From REEB481 sp041170785 (GTDB taxonomy: Bacteria > Bacteroidota > Bacteroidia > NS11-12g > UBA955): DNA of 24,167 nucleotides. The translations under genes were made by a program, and so were the position numbers. Below the pieces are notes generated by a model. It did no database searches and was not told the origin of the DNA. It worked only from the letters and a program-made list of their open reading frames with translations. Below, piece after piece: positions 14,648-23,225 of the stretch. The first letter of the stretch is position 1. Each line of letters opens with the position of its first letter. The DNA is taken from the NCBI GenBank assembly GCA_041170785.1, contig JBEDND010000247.1, positions 1 through 24,167 of the forward strand, written 5' to 3'.

Positions 14648-17062
14648 ATGAATCTCCTGAAGAAAGTCATCAAACCCATCCTACTCCTGCACCTGATGGG
14701 TTCAGCCCTGCAGGCAGGCGCGCAATGTTATCCGGCATTTGGCAAATTTACCACGCCTCCAGCCTTAAAAATAGGCTATACCCCTTTCTACAACAACGGA
14801 TCAGAAGGCTTATTTCAAGTGAAAAGTTTGCCTGAATATGGGACCCGAGGTCCTGAAATGCGGCATATCTGGAATGGGAGCAATTGGGACACCATTTCGG
14901 TGCCATTGAATACCTACACATATAGCAGTGACCCGGTTCAGGTATATAATAGAAAAATCTACCTTGGCTGCAAAGAGAGAGTGTTCCGTGGTGCGGCAGC
15001 TTCAGCTGGAAAATGCTTCGCTCTTCTCCGATACGATAAAGGTATCTGGGACACTATATCCGGTGCAATGCTTGATACCGGGCTTTTTGTTAATGCCGAG
15101 GCAAAATTTGTATCGAACAATCAGGGTATATACTTGTACCTGGATTTCACATTCAAGGATAGTGCCTTGGTGTTTCATTATTCTGATAGCACCCGGAAAT
15201 TTACACAGATCGTACGCGGAAAACCAACACGCTCAAATTTTAGTTCTTCGACGAACCGCATATACGCTGCCCCAAATCGCATTCTCTTGGCCATGCGGCA
15301 GATAAATGGCCAAAATACTACAGGATTTGGCTATATTGACTCATCAGGTATACACCTCGTAAACGACAGCAATTTCAATACCAAGCTAGATTATAGAATT
15401 GATGCTAAGAATGGTGATATCTATGCCATGGAACGTAAAGATAATCCAGAAATAAGAATTTATACCAATAAGTTGCTGAAACGTTACAAGACCAAATTAG
15501 ATTCAAAAAACCAGGTAACCAACAATATTCATGTTAGAGATGGTGTAATTATTTGGCTGAGGCCTGAGTCCAATGCCTCTCTTATCCATTATCAGATTCT
15601 TTGTCCGGGCGAGAGCAGATGGAAAATCATTACTGAGACAGGAACAAACGAAAAACTCATCAGATCCAATATACACGGGATCTTTCTTGTAGACTTCCGC
15701 TGGCCAAATGCAACAATTTACACGCTCGACAACGGCGCCATGCTCACCGGTTCCGTGTATATTGACAATGACAGCAACTGTAATAAAGACAGTTTTGACA
15801 TGCCGATAAAATACCGCACTATATCCCTGAAAGGGAAAAACGGCTCTTACTTTGCTTTATTGGACAGCAACGGCCAATACGAAACCTATTTAATGCCCGA
15901 CAGCCTGGAAATTTCAGATAGTCGTCCACTTTCATCCTGCGCCAAGACGAAAATTGTTATAAGTAAAACCGGAACGGCGTATTCCTTTGATATGCCCGTC
16001 AAAAAACCCGTTCATCATGACCTGGCTGTGTATAATTACAATTTTACCCGGCTTCGCTGGAATGACTACCCCTATTTCCAGTTCGAAGTGGAAAATCTGG
16101 GTATGCCCGCCGACTCAGCCCATTTTACCATTCAAATCGACCCCAAACTTAAAATCATTTCCAAAGACAAATCCATCGACAGCATACGCAACAACACAGC
16201 CTACGGAAAGCTGTACAATCTGGGGTACTACGACCTCAGAAAAATCGGGCTCAGGGTATGGATTGACACAGCAACCACCAAACCCGACAGCATTGTATGT
16301 CACAAACTTGAAGCGTTCCTTTACGTTCCTGAGAAAGACTCGACAAACAACCGAATCGGCCATTGCAGGAAAGTGGTGTACAGCTACGACCCCAACCAGA
16401 AAACGGTAGACAAGGAAATCCTGAGCCCGGGGCAGAAACCGAGACTCACCTACCGCATCGACTTCCAGAACGAGGGCGGAGATGATGCCATAGATGTGCG
16501 CATCAGCGATACGCTGTCCCATAGGCTGAATCCTGAAAGCATACGGATCCTTTCAGCCAGTCACCCCTATACAAGCGCCTACCTTAACCGCGAACTCAGT
16601 TTTACGTTCCGCAACATACATCTCAAACCAAAGAAAGAAGATGAAATACTCAGCCGGGGTTATGTAATCTTCTCCATTGAAACCATGAACAACATGAACA
16701 TAGGCGATTCCATCACCAACAAAGCCAATATCTATTTTGACCTCAACAAGCCCGTGATCACCGCCGATGCCGTCAGCCGGGTGCCTGCAAATCAGAACAA
16801 CAGCGCCAAATCACCTGCAAGGGCCATGGAAACCCGGCTCTACCCGAACCCCGCTACCGGACAGGTAAACATCATAATTCCAGGATATGCCGGCCAGGTT
16901 GAAGCCGGTTTTTATACCAGTGACGGCAAACTGCTGTTCCGGCAAAGCGGGAATCAGGGACAAATATTCAACATCAGCCAACTGAGCTCCGGGTTATATT
17001 TTGTGCGGGTCAGCCAGCTGGCGAATGGAAATTACAGCACCCTTAAGCTCCTGGTTGAATAG
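14648..17062 (+). CDS. T9SS type A sorting domain protein with DUF7619-like domain
   Basis: The 804-aa protein starts with a signal peptide ending near ALQAGAQ (residue 26). Residues about 30-360 look like a beta-propeller of repeated short strands. At about 370-440 lies a prealbumin-like segment with the mark VYIDNDSNCNKDSFD, widespread in secreted Bacteroidota proteins. From YDPNQK (about 579) to about 715 is the conserved domain found next to T9SS sorting signals (DUF7619-like, with FQNEGGDDAIDVRISDTL and NKANIYFDLNKPV). The last 78 residues (LYPNPATGQVNIII, LSSGLYFVRV) are a type A CTD. The protein should be exported by the T9SS. No catalytic motif is seen. Part of the coding region (about 15100-15700) is visibly more AT-rich than its neighbours. 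Confidence 0.85.
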   Translation: MNLLKKVIKPILLLHLMGSALQAGAQCYPAFGKFTTPPALKIGYTPFYNNGSEGLFQVKSLPEYGTRGPEMRHIWNGSNWDTISVPLNTYTYSSDPVQVYNRKIYLGCKERVFRGAAASAGKCFALLRYDKGIWDTISGAMLDTGLFVNAEAKFVSNNQGIYLYLDFTFKDSALVFHYSDSTRKFTQIVRGKPTRSNFSSSTNRIYAAPNRILLAMRQINGQNTTGFGYIDSSGIHLVNDSNFNTKLDYRIDAKNGDIYAMERKDNPEIRIYTNKLLKRYKTKLDSKNQVTNNIHVRDGVIIWLRPESNASLIHYQILCPGESRWKIITETGTNEKLIRSNIHGIFLVDFRWPNATIYTLDNGAMLTGSVYIDNDSNCNKDSFDMPIKYRTISLKGKNGSYFALLDSNGQYETYLMPDSLEISDSRPLSSCAKTKIVISKTGTAYSFDMPVKKPVHHDLAVYNYNFTRLRWNDYPYFQFEVENLGMPADSAHFTIQIDPKLKIISKDKSIDSIRNNTAYGKLYNLGYYDLRKIGLRVWIDTATTKPDSIVCHKLEAFLYVPEKDSTNNRIGHCRKVVYSYDPNQKTVDKEILSPGQKPRLTYRIDFQNEGGDDAIDVRISDTLSHRLNPESIRILSASHPYTSAYLNRELSFTFRNIHLKPKKEDEILSRGYVIFSIETMNNMNIGDSITNKANIYFDLNKPVITADAVSRVPANQNNSAKSPARAMETRLYPNPATGQVNIIIPGYAGQVEAGFYTSDGKLLFRQSGNQGQIFNISQLSSGLYFVRVSQLANGNYSTLKLLVE

Positions 17063-17097
17063 ACTCGGGAGCACGTAGTCTGGTGTTTTATTCGGAA

Positions 17098-17130
17098 ACG
17101 AACAAGGGGAGCGAACACTCCCCTTTTCGT
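17098..17130 (+). terminator. Terminator of the 804-aa T9SS gene
   Basis: AAGGGGAG (17104-17111) pairs with CTCCCCTT (17118-17125) around a CGAACA loop. The outer bases ACGAA and TTCGT can extend the stem with one bulge. It lies about 40 bp after the stop and is followed by a T-rich stretch. Confidence 0.75.
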
Positions 17131-17307
17131 TGTATTACCCGGAACCAGCTTATCTCCGGAGCTCGAATCACCCAGGCAGGCTGCACCCTATGGCCCTTGC
17201 GCCTGAAAAATCGGCCACAGACGAATAAAGAACCAGGAAACTATGCTTTTGTGCGAAGGGTTGTTGGATAAGCCTGCAGGATTAACATTGAATACGGTAT
17301 AAAACAG

Positions 17308-17348
17308 CCGCGTAAACAAGAAATCCCGCCCGCAAGGCGGGATTTCTT
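17308..17348 (-). terminator. Terminator of nrdJ
   Basis: A perfect 13-bp stem, AAGAAATCCCGCC (17318-17330) with GGCGGGATTTCTT (17336-17348), surrounds a 5-base loop. It begins 37 bp after the nrdJ stop. On the minus strand the 3' arm ends in TTTCTT, followed by GTTTA. Confidence 0.8.
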
Positions 17349-17385
17349 TATCAATTCCGGTGTTCAAACCGGGTGATGCTATTGC

Positions 17386-17693
17386 TTACGAACAGCCCAG
17401 GCTGTTTCCGCAGTTCAGGCACTTGTAACAGGTGCCGCTGCGCACGGTGATGTGTCCGCATACATTGCAGGCAGGTGCATCGCTTTGCATCTCGCGCATG
17501 TGGTCCTGCATGTCTTTCACCCTTGGCTGGTAGGCGCTGGTTTCGGCCATCGGCTGTGGTTCGTAATGGATTACCGATTCGGGTTCTGGGCTGCCGCTGT
17601 TTTCGGCAATGGCGTTGAGGGTTTCGTGGCCGCTTTCGATCATGTCCTGAGGCTTCACCTGCACCAAATCTTCCCTTTGCAAGTATTCAAAAC
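17386..17693 (-). repeat. Duplicated nrdJ 3' end, copy B (native position)
   Basis: This is the last 308 bp of nrdJ, covering residues 1008-1108 and the stop codon. It is repeated at 11561-11868 in the same orientation with about 97% identity. This copy is taken as the donor because it is in its expected place at the end of a full-length reductase. Confidence 0.95.
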
Positions 17694-20600
17694 CGAGCAG
17701 GCGGAAGATGTAATCCACGATGGACGTTGCATTCTTCACGTTTGGATGCCCTTCGACCATTCCGGAAGGCTCAAAGCGTGTGAAGGCAAACTTGTTCACG
17801 AACTCTTCCAGCGGCACACCGTATTGCAGGCCAATGGATACCGCAATTGCGAAACAGTTCATCAGTGAACGGAAACTGGCACCTTCCTTGTGCATATCGA
17901 CAAAGATTTCGCCAAGGGTTCCGTCGCCGTATTCGCCGGTGCGCACAAAGATGGTTTGTCCGCCTACTTTGCCTTTTTGTGTGAAACCTTTGCGCTTGTT
18001 GGGCAGCTTCTTGCGCTCCACGATGTTGGAAAGCTGACGCTTGAATTTGGTATCAGGACTTTCGTTCAAGATGCGCTTGGCAGCTTCGAGTACAATTTCA
18101 GGCGTGAGTTCTTCGGGAATCAGGTTGCGCAGCGGGCGGGTTTCGGCCTCGGGCTGTGTCGCTGATTCTTCGGTTTTCTCTTCGGTTTTGGTTTCGCTCT
18201 TGTTGCTCAGTGGCTGGCTCAGCTTACATCCGTCGCGGTAAAGGGCGTTGGCTTTCAGTCCGAGCTTCCAGCTCATTTCGTAACAGTTCTTGATGTCATC
18301 AACGCTGGCTTCGTTGGGCAGGTTGATGGTTTTGCTGATGGCTCCGCTGATGAAAGGCTGCGCGGCGGCCATCATGCGGATGTGGGCATGCGCGTGGATG
18401 TAGCGTGTTCCGATTTCACCGCACTTGTTTGCGCAGTCAAATACAGGATAATGCTCTGGTTTCAGGTGTGGCGCACCTTCGATGGTCATGGTTCCACCAA
18501 CAAACACGTTACATGTCTCAATCTGCTCCCTGCTGAAGCCCATGGCTCCGAGCATATTGAACATGGGGTTGTTGTATTGCTCAGGCGTGAATCCACAGCG
18601 CTTCATGCAATCTTCGCCCAGGGTAAACTGATTGAAGCAGAAACTGATTTCAAAAGCAGAAGGCGCAGCGGCTTCCAGGCGCTCCAGGTCTTCATCGTTG
18701 AATCCTTTGAGGCGCAGGCTTTCGTGGTTGATGTGGGGCGCGCCCAGGAAGGTGGCGTGTCCTTTGGCATAATTCACAATATCATGCACTTGCTCCGGAG
18801 TGTATTCCAGATTTACCAGCGACTGAGGAATAGACTGGTTGATGATTTTAAAGTAGCCGCCTCCGCTGAGTTTTTTGTACTTCACCAGTGCAAAGTCGGG
18901 CTCGATACCGGTGGTATCGCAATCCATCAGCAAACCAATGGTTCCGGTAGGGGCGATTACGGTTGCCTGTGCGTTGCGGTATCCGTATTTCTCGCCCAGC
19001 TGCAGGGCTTTGTCCCAGGCGTTGCAGGCTGATTTCAGGAGGTAATCCGGACAGTATTTCTCGTCGATACACATCGGTGCGACGCCCAAACCCTCGAAAT
19101 TCAATGGTGAGTTGTAGGCCGCGTAACGGTGGTTGCGGATTACGCGCAGCATGTGCTTCTTGTTCTTCTCATACATGCGGAATGGGCCCTTTACGGCAGC
19201 CATTTCTGCTGAAGTAGCATAGGAAATGCCGGTGAGGATGGCGGTAATGCTTCCGCAGAGCGCCAGCGCTTCGTTGCTGTCGTAAGGAATGCCAGCCACC
19301 ATCAACATGCTACCCAGGTTGGCATAGCCGAGACCCAGGGTGCGGTAATCGTAGCTGAGCTGAGCCACTTCTTTACTTGGGAACTGCGCCATCAGCACAC
19401 TGATTTCGAGCACCACAGTCCAGAGGCGTGCGGCGTATTCAAAATCGTTAACCTTAAAGGTATTGTCGTTGGTATCGAAAAATTTCCTCAGGTTTAGCGA
19501 CGCCAGGTTGCAGGCCGTGTTGTCCAGGAACATGTATTCGCTGCAGGGGTTGGACGCATTGATGCGACCACCTTCAGGGCAGGTATGCCATTCGTTGATG
19601 GTATCGTCGTACTGCACGCCGGGATCGGCGCAGGACCAGGCAGCTTCGTTCACCGCGTCCCAAACCTCAGAAGCCGGTTTTGTTTTCATCACGCTGCCGT
19701 CGCCTCGCGCAGTGAATTCCCAGTCTTCACCTTTTTGCAATTTTTCGAAGAAGCGATTGGGGATACGCAAAGAGTTATTGGAGTTTTGACCGGAAACGGT
19801 AGCATAGGCCTCACCTTCGTAGTCATTGCTGTAGCCGGCGGCAATCAGGGCGGCTACTTTGCGTTCTTCTTCCTGTTTCCACTTGATAAACTCCATGGCT
19901 TCCGGATGGTCCAGATCCAGACACACCATTTTAGCGGCGCGGCGGGTAGTTCCTCCTGATTTGATGGCACCTGCAGCGCGATCCCCGATTTTGAGGAAAC
20001 TCATGAGGCCGGAAGAAGTTCCGCCGCCGCTCAGTTTTTCACCGGCTCCGCGGATGCGGCTGAAGTTGGTTCCCACACCGGAACCGTATTTGAAGATGCG
20101 CGCTTCGCGCACCCACAGATCCATGATTCCACCGTCGTTCACCAAGTCATCATCCACAGAAAGGATGAAGCAGGCATGCGGCTGTGGGCGCTCATAGGCA
20201 GAAGTTGATTTGCTGAGCTTTTCGGTTTCGGGATCCACGTAGTAGTGGCCCTGGGCCTTTCCGGTGATGCCGTAGCTGCTGTACAAACCGGTATTGAACC
20301 ACTGAGGAGAATTGGGCGCGCATTCCTGGTTGAGCATGGAATAAACCAGCTCATCATAAAACACATCTGCATCTTTCTCGGTGGCGAAATATCCATATTT
20401 CAAGCCCCATTCGCGCCAGCAGTTGGCCAAACGATGTACGACCTGTTTCGCGCTGGTTTCACGACCCAAAGAACCATCCGGCTGAGGAACACCTGCCTTG
20501 CGGAAGTATTTCTGTGCCATGATGTCGGTGGCCACCTGGCTCCAACCCTTTGGAATTTCCACGTTGTTCAATTCAAATACCACGGTTCCGTCCGGCTTTT

Positions 20601-20712
20601 TAATGACCGAACTCCGCATTTCGTATTCAAACATGTTGAACGGAGAAACCGTTCCATTGGTGTTTTTGCGCTCAAAAACGAGTCCGCCGGTGTTCACTGT
20701 ATAGTCGTTCAT
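17386..20712 (-). CDS. nrdJ: Adenosylcobalamin-dependent class II ribonucleotide reductase
   Basis: This 1108-aa enzyme reduces ribonucleotides to deoxyribonucleotides with a B12-generated thiyl radical and needs no oxygen. The catalytic core is complete. NPCSE carries the thiyl Cys390 and Glu392; Cys181 (in HACFILSVDD) and Cys401 (in DNTACNLASL) form the redox pair. The 390/392/401 spacing equals that in known NrdJ enzymes such as that of Thermotoga. A TSCPD-type domain follows at about 910-1005. The tail has six cysteines (1082, 1085, 1095, 1098, 1101, 1107), expected to bind metal and to relay electrons to the active site. The length fits Bacteroidota homologues. The ATG at 20712 has the purine-rich AAAGGAAG just upstream. 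No cobalamin riboswitch is evident in the 221-bp upstream region. The last 308 bp are duplicated at 11561-11868. Confidence 0.97.
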   Translation of the reverse strand: MNDYTVNTGGLVFERKNTNGTVSPFNMFEYEMRSSVIKKPDGTVVFELNNVEIPKGWSQVATDIMAQKYFRKAGVPQPDGSLGRETSAKQVVHRLANCWREWGLKYGYFATEKDADVFYDELVYSMLNQECAPNSPQWFNTGLYSSYGITGKAQGHYYVDPETEKLSKSTSAYERPQPHACFILSVDDDLVNDGGIMDLWVREARIFKYGSGVGTNFSRIRGAGEKLSGGGTSSGLMSFLKIGDRAAGAIKSGGTTRRAAKMVCLDLDHPEAMEFIKWKQEEERKVAALIAAGYSNDYEGEAYATVSGQNSNNSLRIPNRFFEKLQKGEDWEFTARGDGSVMKTKPASEVWDAVNEAAWSCADPGVQYDDTINEWHTCPEGGRINASNPCSEYMFLDNTACNLASLNLRKFFDTNDNTFKVNDFEYAARLWTVVLEISVLMAQFPSKEVAQLSYDYRTLGLGYANLGSMLMVAGIPYDSNEALALCGSITAILTGISYATSAEMAAVKGPFRMYEKNKKHMLRVIRNHRYAAYNSPLNFEGLGVAPMCIDEKYCPDYLLKSACNAWDKALQLGEKYGYRNAQATVIAPTGTIGLLMDCDTTGIEPDFALVKYKKLSGGGYFKIINQSIPQSLVNLEYTPEQVHDIVNYAKGHATFLGAPHINHESLRLKGFNDEDLERLEAAAPSAFEISFCFNQFTLGEDCMKRCGFTPEQYNNPMFNMLGAMGFSREQIETCNVFVGGTMTIEGAPHLKPEHYPVFDCANKCGEIGTRYIHAHAHIRMMAAAQPFISGAISKTINLPNEASVDDIKNCYEMSWKLGLKANALYRDGCKLSQPLSNKSETKTEEKTEESATQPEAETRPLRNLIPEELTPEIVLEAAKRILNESPDTKFKRQLSNIVERKKLPNKRKGFTQKGKVGGQTIFVRTGEYGDGTLGEIFVDMHKEGASFRSLMNCFAIAVSIGLQYGVPLEEFVNKFAFTRFEPSGMVEGHPNVKNATSIVDYIFRLLGFEYLQREDLVQVKPQDMIESGHETLNAIAENSGSPEPESVIHYEPQPMAETSAYQPRVKDMQDHMREMQSDAPACNVCGHITVRSGTCYKCLNCGNSLGCS

Positions 20713-20771
20713 ACTTCCTTTATTTTTTTAACTCTGGGTAGAAAAATGTAATTTTTGATGAATGGGTTCTT

Positions 20772-20779
20772 CAAAACTA
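20772..20779 (-). promoter_or_regulatory. Candidate -7 element of nrdJ
   Basis: On the minus strand TAGTTTTG matches TAnnTTTG about 60 bp before the nrdJ start. There is no TTTG at the usual -33 distance, so support is only partial. Confidence 0.4.
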
Positions 20780-20854
20780 AATGGGTTCAGATTTACCCCA
20801 TTCGGCACTTTTCCACACAAAACTCAAACCCCTTTATTGCGGTGCGTCACGGCT

Positions 20855-20867
20855 TTGTTGATAACAA
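20855..20867. promoter_or_regulatory. Small dyad in the nrdJ / GGGPS divergent region
   Basis: TTGTT-GAT-AACAA is a perfect 5-bp dyad with a 3-base centre, in the region shared by the two divergent genes. It could be an operator. It does not clearly match the NrdR box. A motif of this size can occur by chance. Confidence 0.2.
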
Positions 20868-20917
20868 TTTAGTGACAAAAAAAGAGGAAAAAAACAGGTG
20901 CAGGCATGGTTTTATCC

Positions 20918-20925
20918 TTACTTTG
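20918..20925 (+). promoter_or_regulatory. Degenerate -7 element before the GGGPS start
   Basis: TTACTTTG (one mismatch to TAnnTTTG) lies 8 bases before the ATG at 20934. If used, the transcript would begin about at that ATG, which excludes the longer frame starting at 20898. Confidence 0.4.
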
Positions 20926-20933
20926 CCATATAC

Positions 20934-21674
20934 ATGAGCATCAAGCCTTTAGCTCTTCTGGAAGCGGCACAATACCAACAGCGAAGGCTGCTGGCGGTAC
21001 TTTTTGACCCCGACGACGATGAAGCCCATGTCACTGAACTTGCAGCCCGCTGTGAGTCATACGGTGTGGACCTGATCTTGGTTGGAGGCAGCCTGTTGAC
21101 GCGTGGAAATACGGATGCTTGTCTGCAGGTGATTAGAAAATCATACAGTGGTCCGGTGGTGTTGTTTCCCGGTGATGAAATCCAGGTAGCCTCAGGAGCC
21201 GATGGCATCCTGTTGCTTTCCCTTATTTCAGGCAGAAACGCGGATTACCTGATTGGCAAACACGTTGCAGCCGCACCTTTTATCCTACACGCCGGACTCA
21301 CCTGCCTTCCAACCGGTTATCTGCTCATCGACGGAGGACGAACCACCGCAGCTCATTACATGAGTCAAACCATGCCCATTCCTGCCGACAAAGCGGAAAT
21401 TGCCGCCACAACAGCATTGGCCGGACAGCAATTGGGGCTGAAGTATATGTATCTGGATGCCGGCAGTGGCGCTGCCACACCGGTACCTGTCGAAATGATC
21501 CGGGCGGTGCGTACAGCGATTACCTGTCCGATTTTTGTAGGTGGCGGCATCCGCAATGAAGCTACGGCAATCGCTGCCTGGGATGCCGGTGCAAACATTG
21601 TTGTGGTTGGAAATGGCCTTGCTGCCGACGCTACATTGCTGGATCGCATCTGCACGGCTAAAAATAACTCCTGA
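20934..21674 (+). CDS. Geranylgeranylglyceryl phosphate synthase family protein
   Basis: With the ATG at 20934 the protein has 246 residues, normal for the family. The upstream ATG at 20898 would add MQAWFYPYFAIY and lies before the -7 element. The TIM-barrel marks of GGGPS/PcrB are present: FDPDDDE near the N-terminus (metal and phosphate end), FILHAGLTCLPTGYLLIDGG, MPIPADKAEIAATTALAGQ, YLDAGSGA and the phosphate loop VGGGIRN followed by VVVGN. The enzyme joins a polyprenyl diphosphate to sn-glycerol 1-phosphate to give an ether-linked lipid precursor. In archaea this starts membrane lipid synthesis. Bacteroidota homologues (group II) are known, but their role is less clear. It is followed after 10 bp by a small membrane protein gene. 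Confidence 0.88.
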   Translation: MSIKPLALLEAAQYQQRRLLAVLFDPDDDEAHVTELAARCESYGVDLILVGGSLLTRGNTDACLQVIRKSYSGPVVLFPGDEIQVASGADGILLLSLISGRNADYLIGKHVAAAPFILHAGLTCLPTGYLLIDGGRTTAAHYMSQTMPIPADKAEIAATTALAGQQLGLKYMYLDAGSGAATPVPVEMIRAVRTAITCPIFVGGGIRNEATAIAAWDAGANIVVVGNGLAADATLLDRICTAKNNS

Positions 21675-21684
21675 TCAATCTGAC

Positions 21685-22215
21685 ATGCCTATGTCTACCT
21701 ACTATCTGAAAACAAGCCTGACGCGCGCTGCGCTCACAGAAAAGTTCCGTCAACACACCCTGCTCGAAATCAAACATCCCAACAACAACCCACAAACGGA
21801 GAAATACTTCAGCGGCACCGTATCGGAGGAAGAGGCGTGGCTGTGCAGCATCAGGCCGGAGTATAAACTCAGCCCATACCTGCATGTGCGCTTCAGGGGC
21901 ATCGAACAGGAAATGTACCTGATGTTGGCTCCCCGCATGTACACCAATGCCGCCTTCCCTTTGTTGTTGTTTCTGTTTAGTGGGGCGGCCACCTACCTCT
22001 TGTATCGGTTGTTTGCCATTTGGAACATGGAAGCATTCACCATGATGGAATTCTGGGTTTTGGCACCCATCATGATGATACTATTGAGCTTCATTGTGGT
22101 ACGCGGCATCAACTATCAAAAAAGCCAGGAAACCACACTGGACTTCATGCGGAAATTATGCGACGCAGAAGTCGTAAAAAAAGAAGACGTACCGGTGGTT
22201 TTTCTCCTGCGCTGA
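21685..22215 (+). CDS. Unknown small membrane protein
   Basis: The 176-aa product is not recognised. The frame is open from 21541, but the part before 21685 overlaps the GGGPS gene in another frame. The first sensible starts are the ATGs at 21685 and 21691 (MPMSTYYLKTS). Residues 1-90 are polar and look like a small soluble domain (with EEEAWLCSIRPEYKLSPYLHVRFRGIE). Two membrane helices follow, AAFPLLLFLFSGAATYLLY and FWVLAPIMMILLSFIVV, then a charged tail with a repeat of Lys/Glu. The gap to GGGPS is 10 bp, so the two are likely co-transcribed. The stop is 1 bp from the stop of the convergent FAH gene. No signal peptide is seen, so the N-terminal domain is probably cytoplasmic. Confidence 0.7.
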   Translation: MPMSTYYLKTSLTRAALTEKFRQHTLLEIKHPNNNPQTEKYFSGTVSEEEAWLCSIRPEYKLSPYLHVRFRGIEQEMYLMLAPRMYTNAAFPLLLFLFSGAATYLLYRLFAIWNMEAFTMMEFWVLAPIMMILLSFIVVRGINYQKSQETTLDFMRKLCDAEVVKKEDVPVVFLLR

Positions 22216-22216
22216 A

Positions 22217-23224
22217 TCAGGATTGTTTCTTCAGATTCAATAAAGAGAAATCTGTATCTACGCGGCGTATGGTATTGACCAGCCGGCCCAGTCCTTCAAT
22301 TTCCATCACCACCTCATCACCTTCCTGAAGCCACTGTTCGCGGTAATCCGGGTTATTCAGCTTACCGGTGCCGTTCAGTTCGAGGAAACAACCGGTTCCA
22401 ACAGTTCCGCTTCCAATCACATCACCTGGAAAAACATCTGCACCATAAGCACAGCGTTCAATGATTTCGGCAAAAGTCCAATCCATTTGTGCCACCGAAC
22501 CTTCACTTACCTGAATCCCATTTACGAAACCGCGCATGGCCAGCTGATAACTGTTTCCAACATGACCCGGCTTTGGAGCCACTTTATAAGGTTCCAGTTC
22601 GTCGGGCGTAACCAGCCAGGGACCAATCACGGTGGTAAAATCCTTTCCTTTTGCCGGACCGAGATTCAGCAGCATCTCTTCCATTTGCAGGCGACGGGCG
22701 CTCATGTCGTTCATCACCATATAACCGGCAATGTATTCATCGGCTTCATCGGCACGGATGTTTCGGCCTTTTTTGCCAATCACCACCGCAGCTTCCAGCT
22801 CAAAATCCAACTTTTCAAAATGATCGGGCATGCACCAAATATCACCCGGGCCCTGAACGGCATTGTGGTTGGTGAAATAGAAGATGGGATACTGGTCAAA
22901 CTCGGGAATCATCGGCACGCCGCGGTTGCGACGGGCAGCTTCCACATGCTGGCGAAAAGCATAACCATCGCGACAGCTGGTAGGATGCGGCACCGGCGCG
23001 AGCAAATTCTCCTCCCGGTATTCAAGGGCAAACTCTTCATATTTACCCGCAAGGATGGCATCCTGAATCATGCGGGCATGATCGGCATTGCGTTCCCAGT
23101 TCTTCAGGAATAAAGACATAGACTCCGGGAGGGTTTTGTCAATGCGGGTTAAAGGATAAATCCTGTTGTTCAGGAACAATCCGGTTTCCTCACCGTTGTG
23201 GCTGTTGAAGCTGACCAGTTTCAT
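22217..23224 (-). CDS. Fumarylacetoacetate hydrolase family protein
   Basis: The 335-aa protein has the FAH fold marks. Asp86 and His93 in RDGYAFRQHVEAAR keep the spacing of the metal Asp and catalytic His of mammalian fumarylacetoacetase. Glu142 and Glu144 (DFELEAA) and Asp173 (MNDMSAR) complete the divalent metal site. Family members cleave C-C bonds in fumarylacetoacetate (tyrosine breakdown) or act on related acylpyruvates. No other tyrosine-catabolic gene is in the window, so the substrate stays open. The ATG at 23224 lies 1 bp after the stop of the phosphosugar isomerase gene, so the two are an operon with coupled translation. Confidence 0.9.
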   Translation of the reverse strand: MKLVSFNSHNGEETGLFLNNRIYPLTRIDKTLPESMSLFLKNWERNADHARMIQDAILAGKYEEFALEYREENLLAPVPHPTSCRDGYAFRQHVEAARRNRGVPMIPEFDQYPIFYFTNHNAVQGPGDIWCMPDHFEKLDFELEAAVVIGKKGRNIRADEADEYIAGYMVMNDMSARRLQMEEMLLNLGPAKGKDFTTVIGPWLVTPDELEPYKVAPKPGHVGNSYQLAMRGFVNGIQVSEGSVAQMDWTFAEIIERCAYGADVFPGDVIGSGTVGTGCFLELNGTGKLNNPDYREQWLQEGDEVVMEIEGLGRLVNTIRRVDTDFSLLNLKKQS

Positions 23225-23225
23225 G

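Larger units (their letters stand above)
17063..17385. other. Convergent intergenic region with two terminators, no gene
   Basis: These 323 bp lie between the 3' ends of the 804-aa T9SS gene and nrdJ. They contain one hairpin terminator for each gene. A 62-codon frame at 17083-17271 runs through the first terminator, has no start context or recognisable composition, and is not considered real. Confidence 0.7.

Noticed and set aside
17083..17271. 62-codon frame after the 804-aa T9SS gene
   Set aside because: It runs through a terminator hairpin and shows no coding character.
11561..17693. Mobile element explanation for the nrdJ tail duplication
   Set aside because: No transposase or integrase frame, no terminal inverted repeats and no target-site duplication were seen at either copy.
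18382..19032. 216-codon plus-strand frame within nrdJ
   Set aside because: Antisense shadow of a conserved NrdJ region, with no start context or motif.
20809..20817. DnaA-box variant TTTTCCACA upstream of nrdJ
   Set aside because: Single relaxed match with no other origin features.
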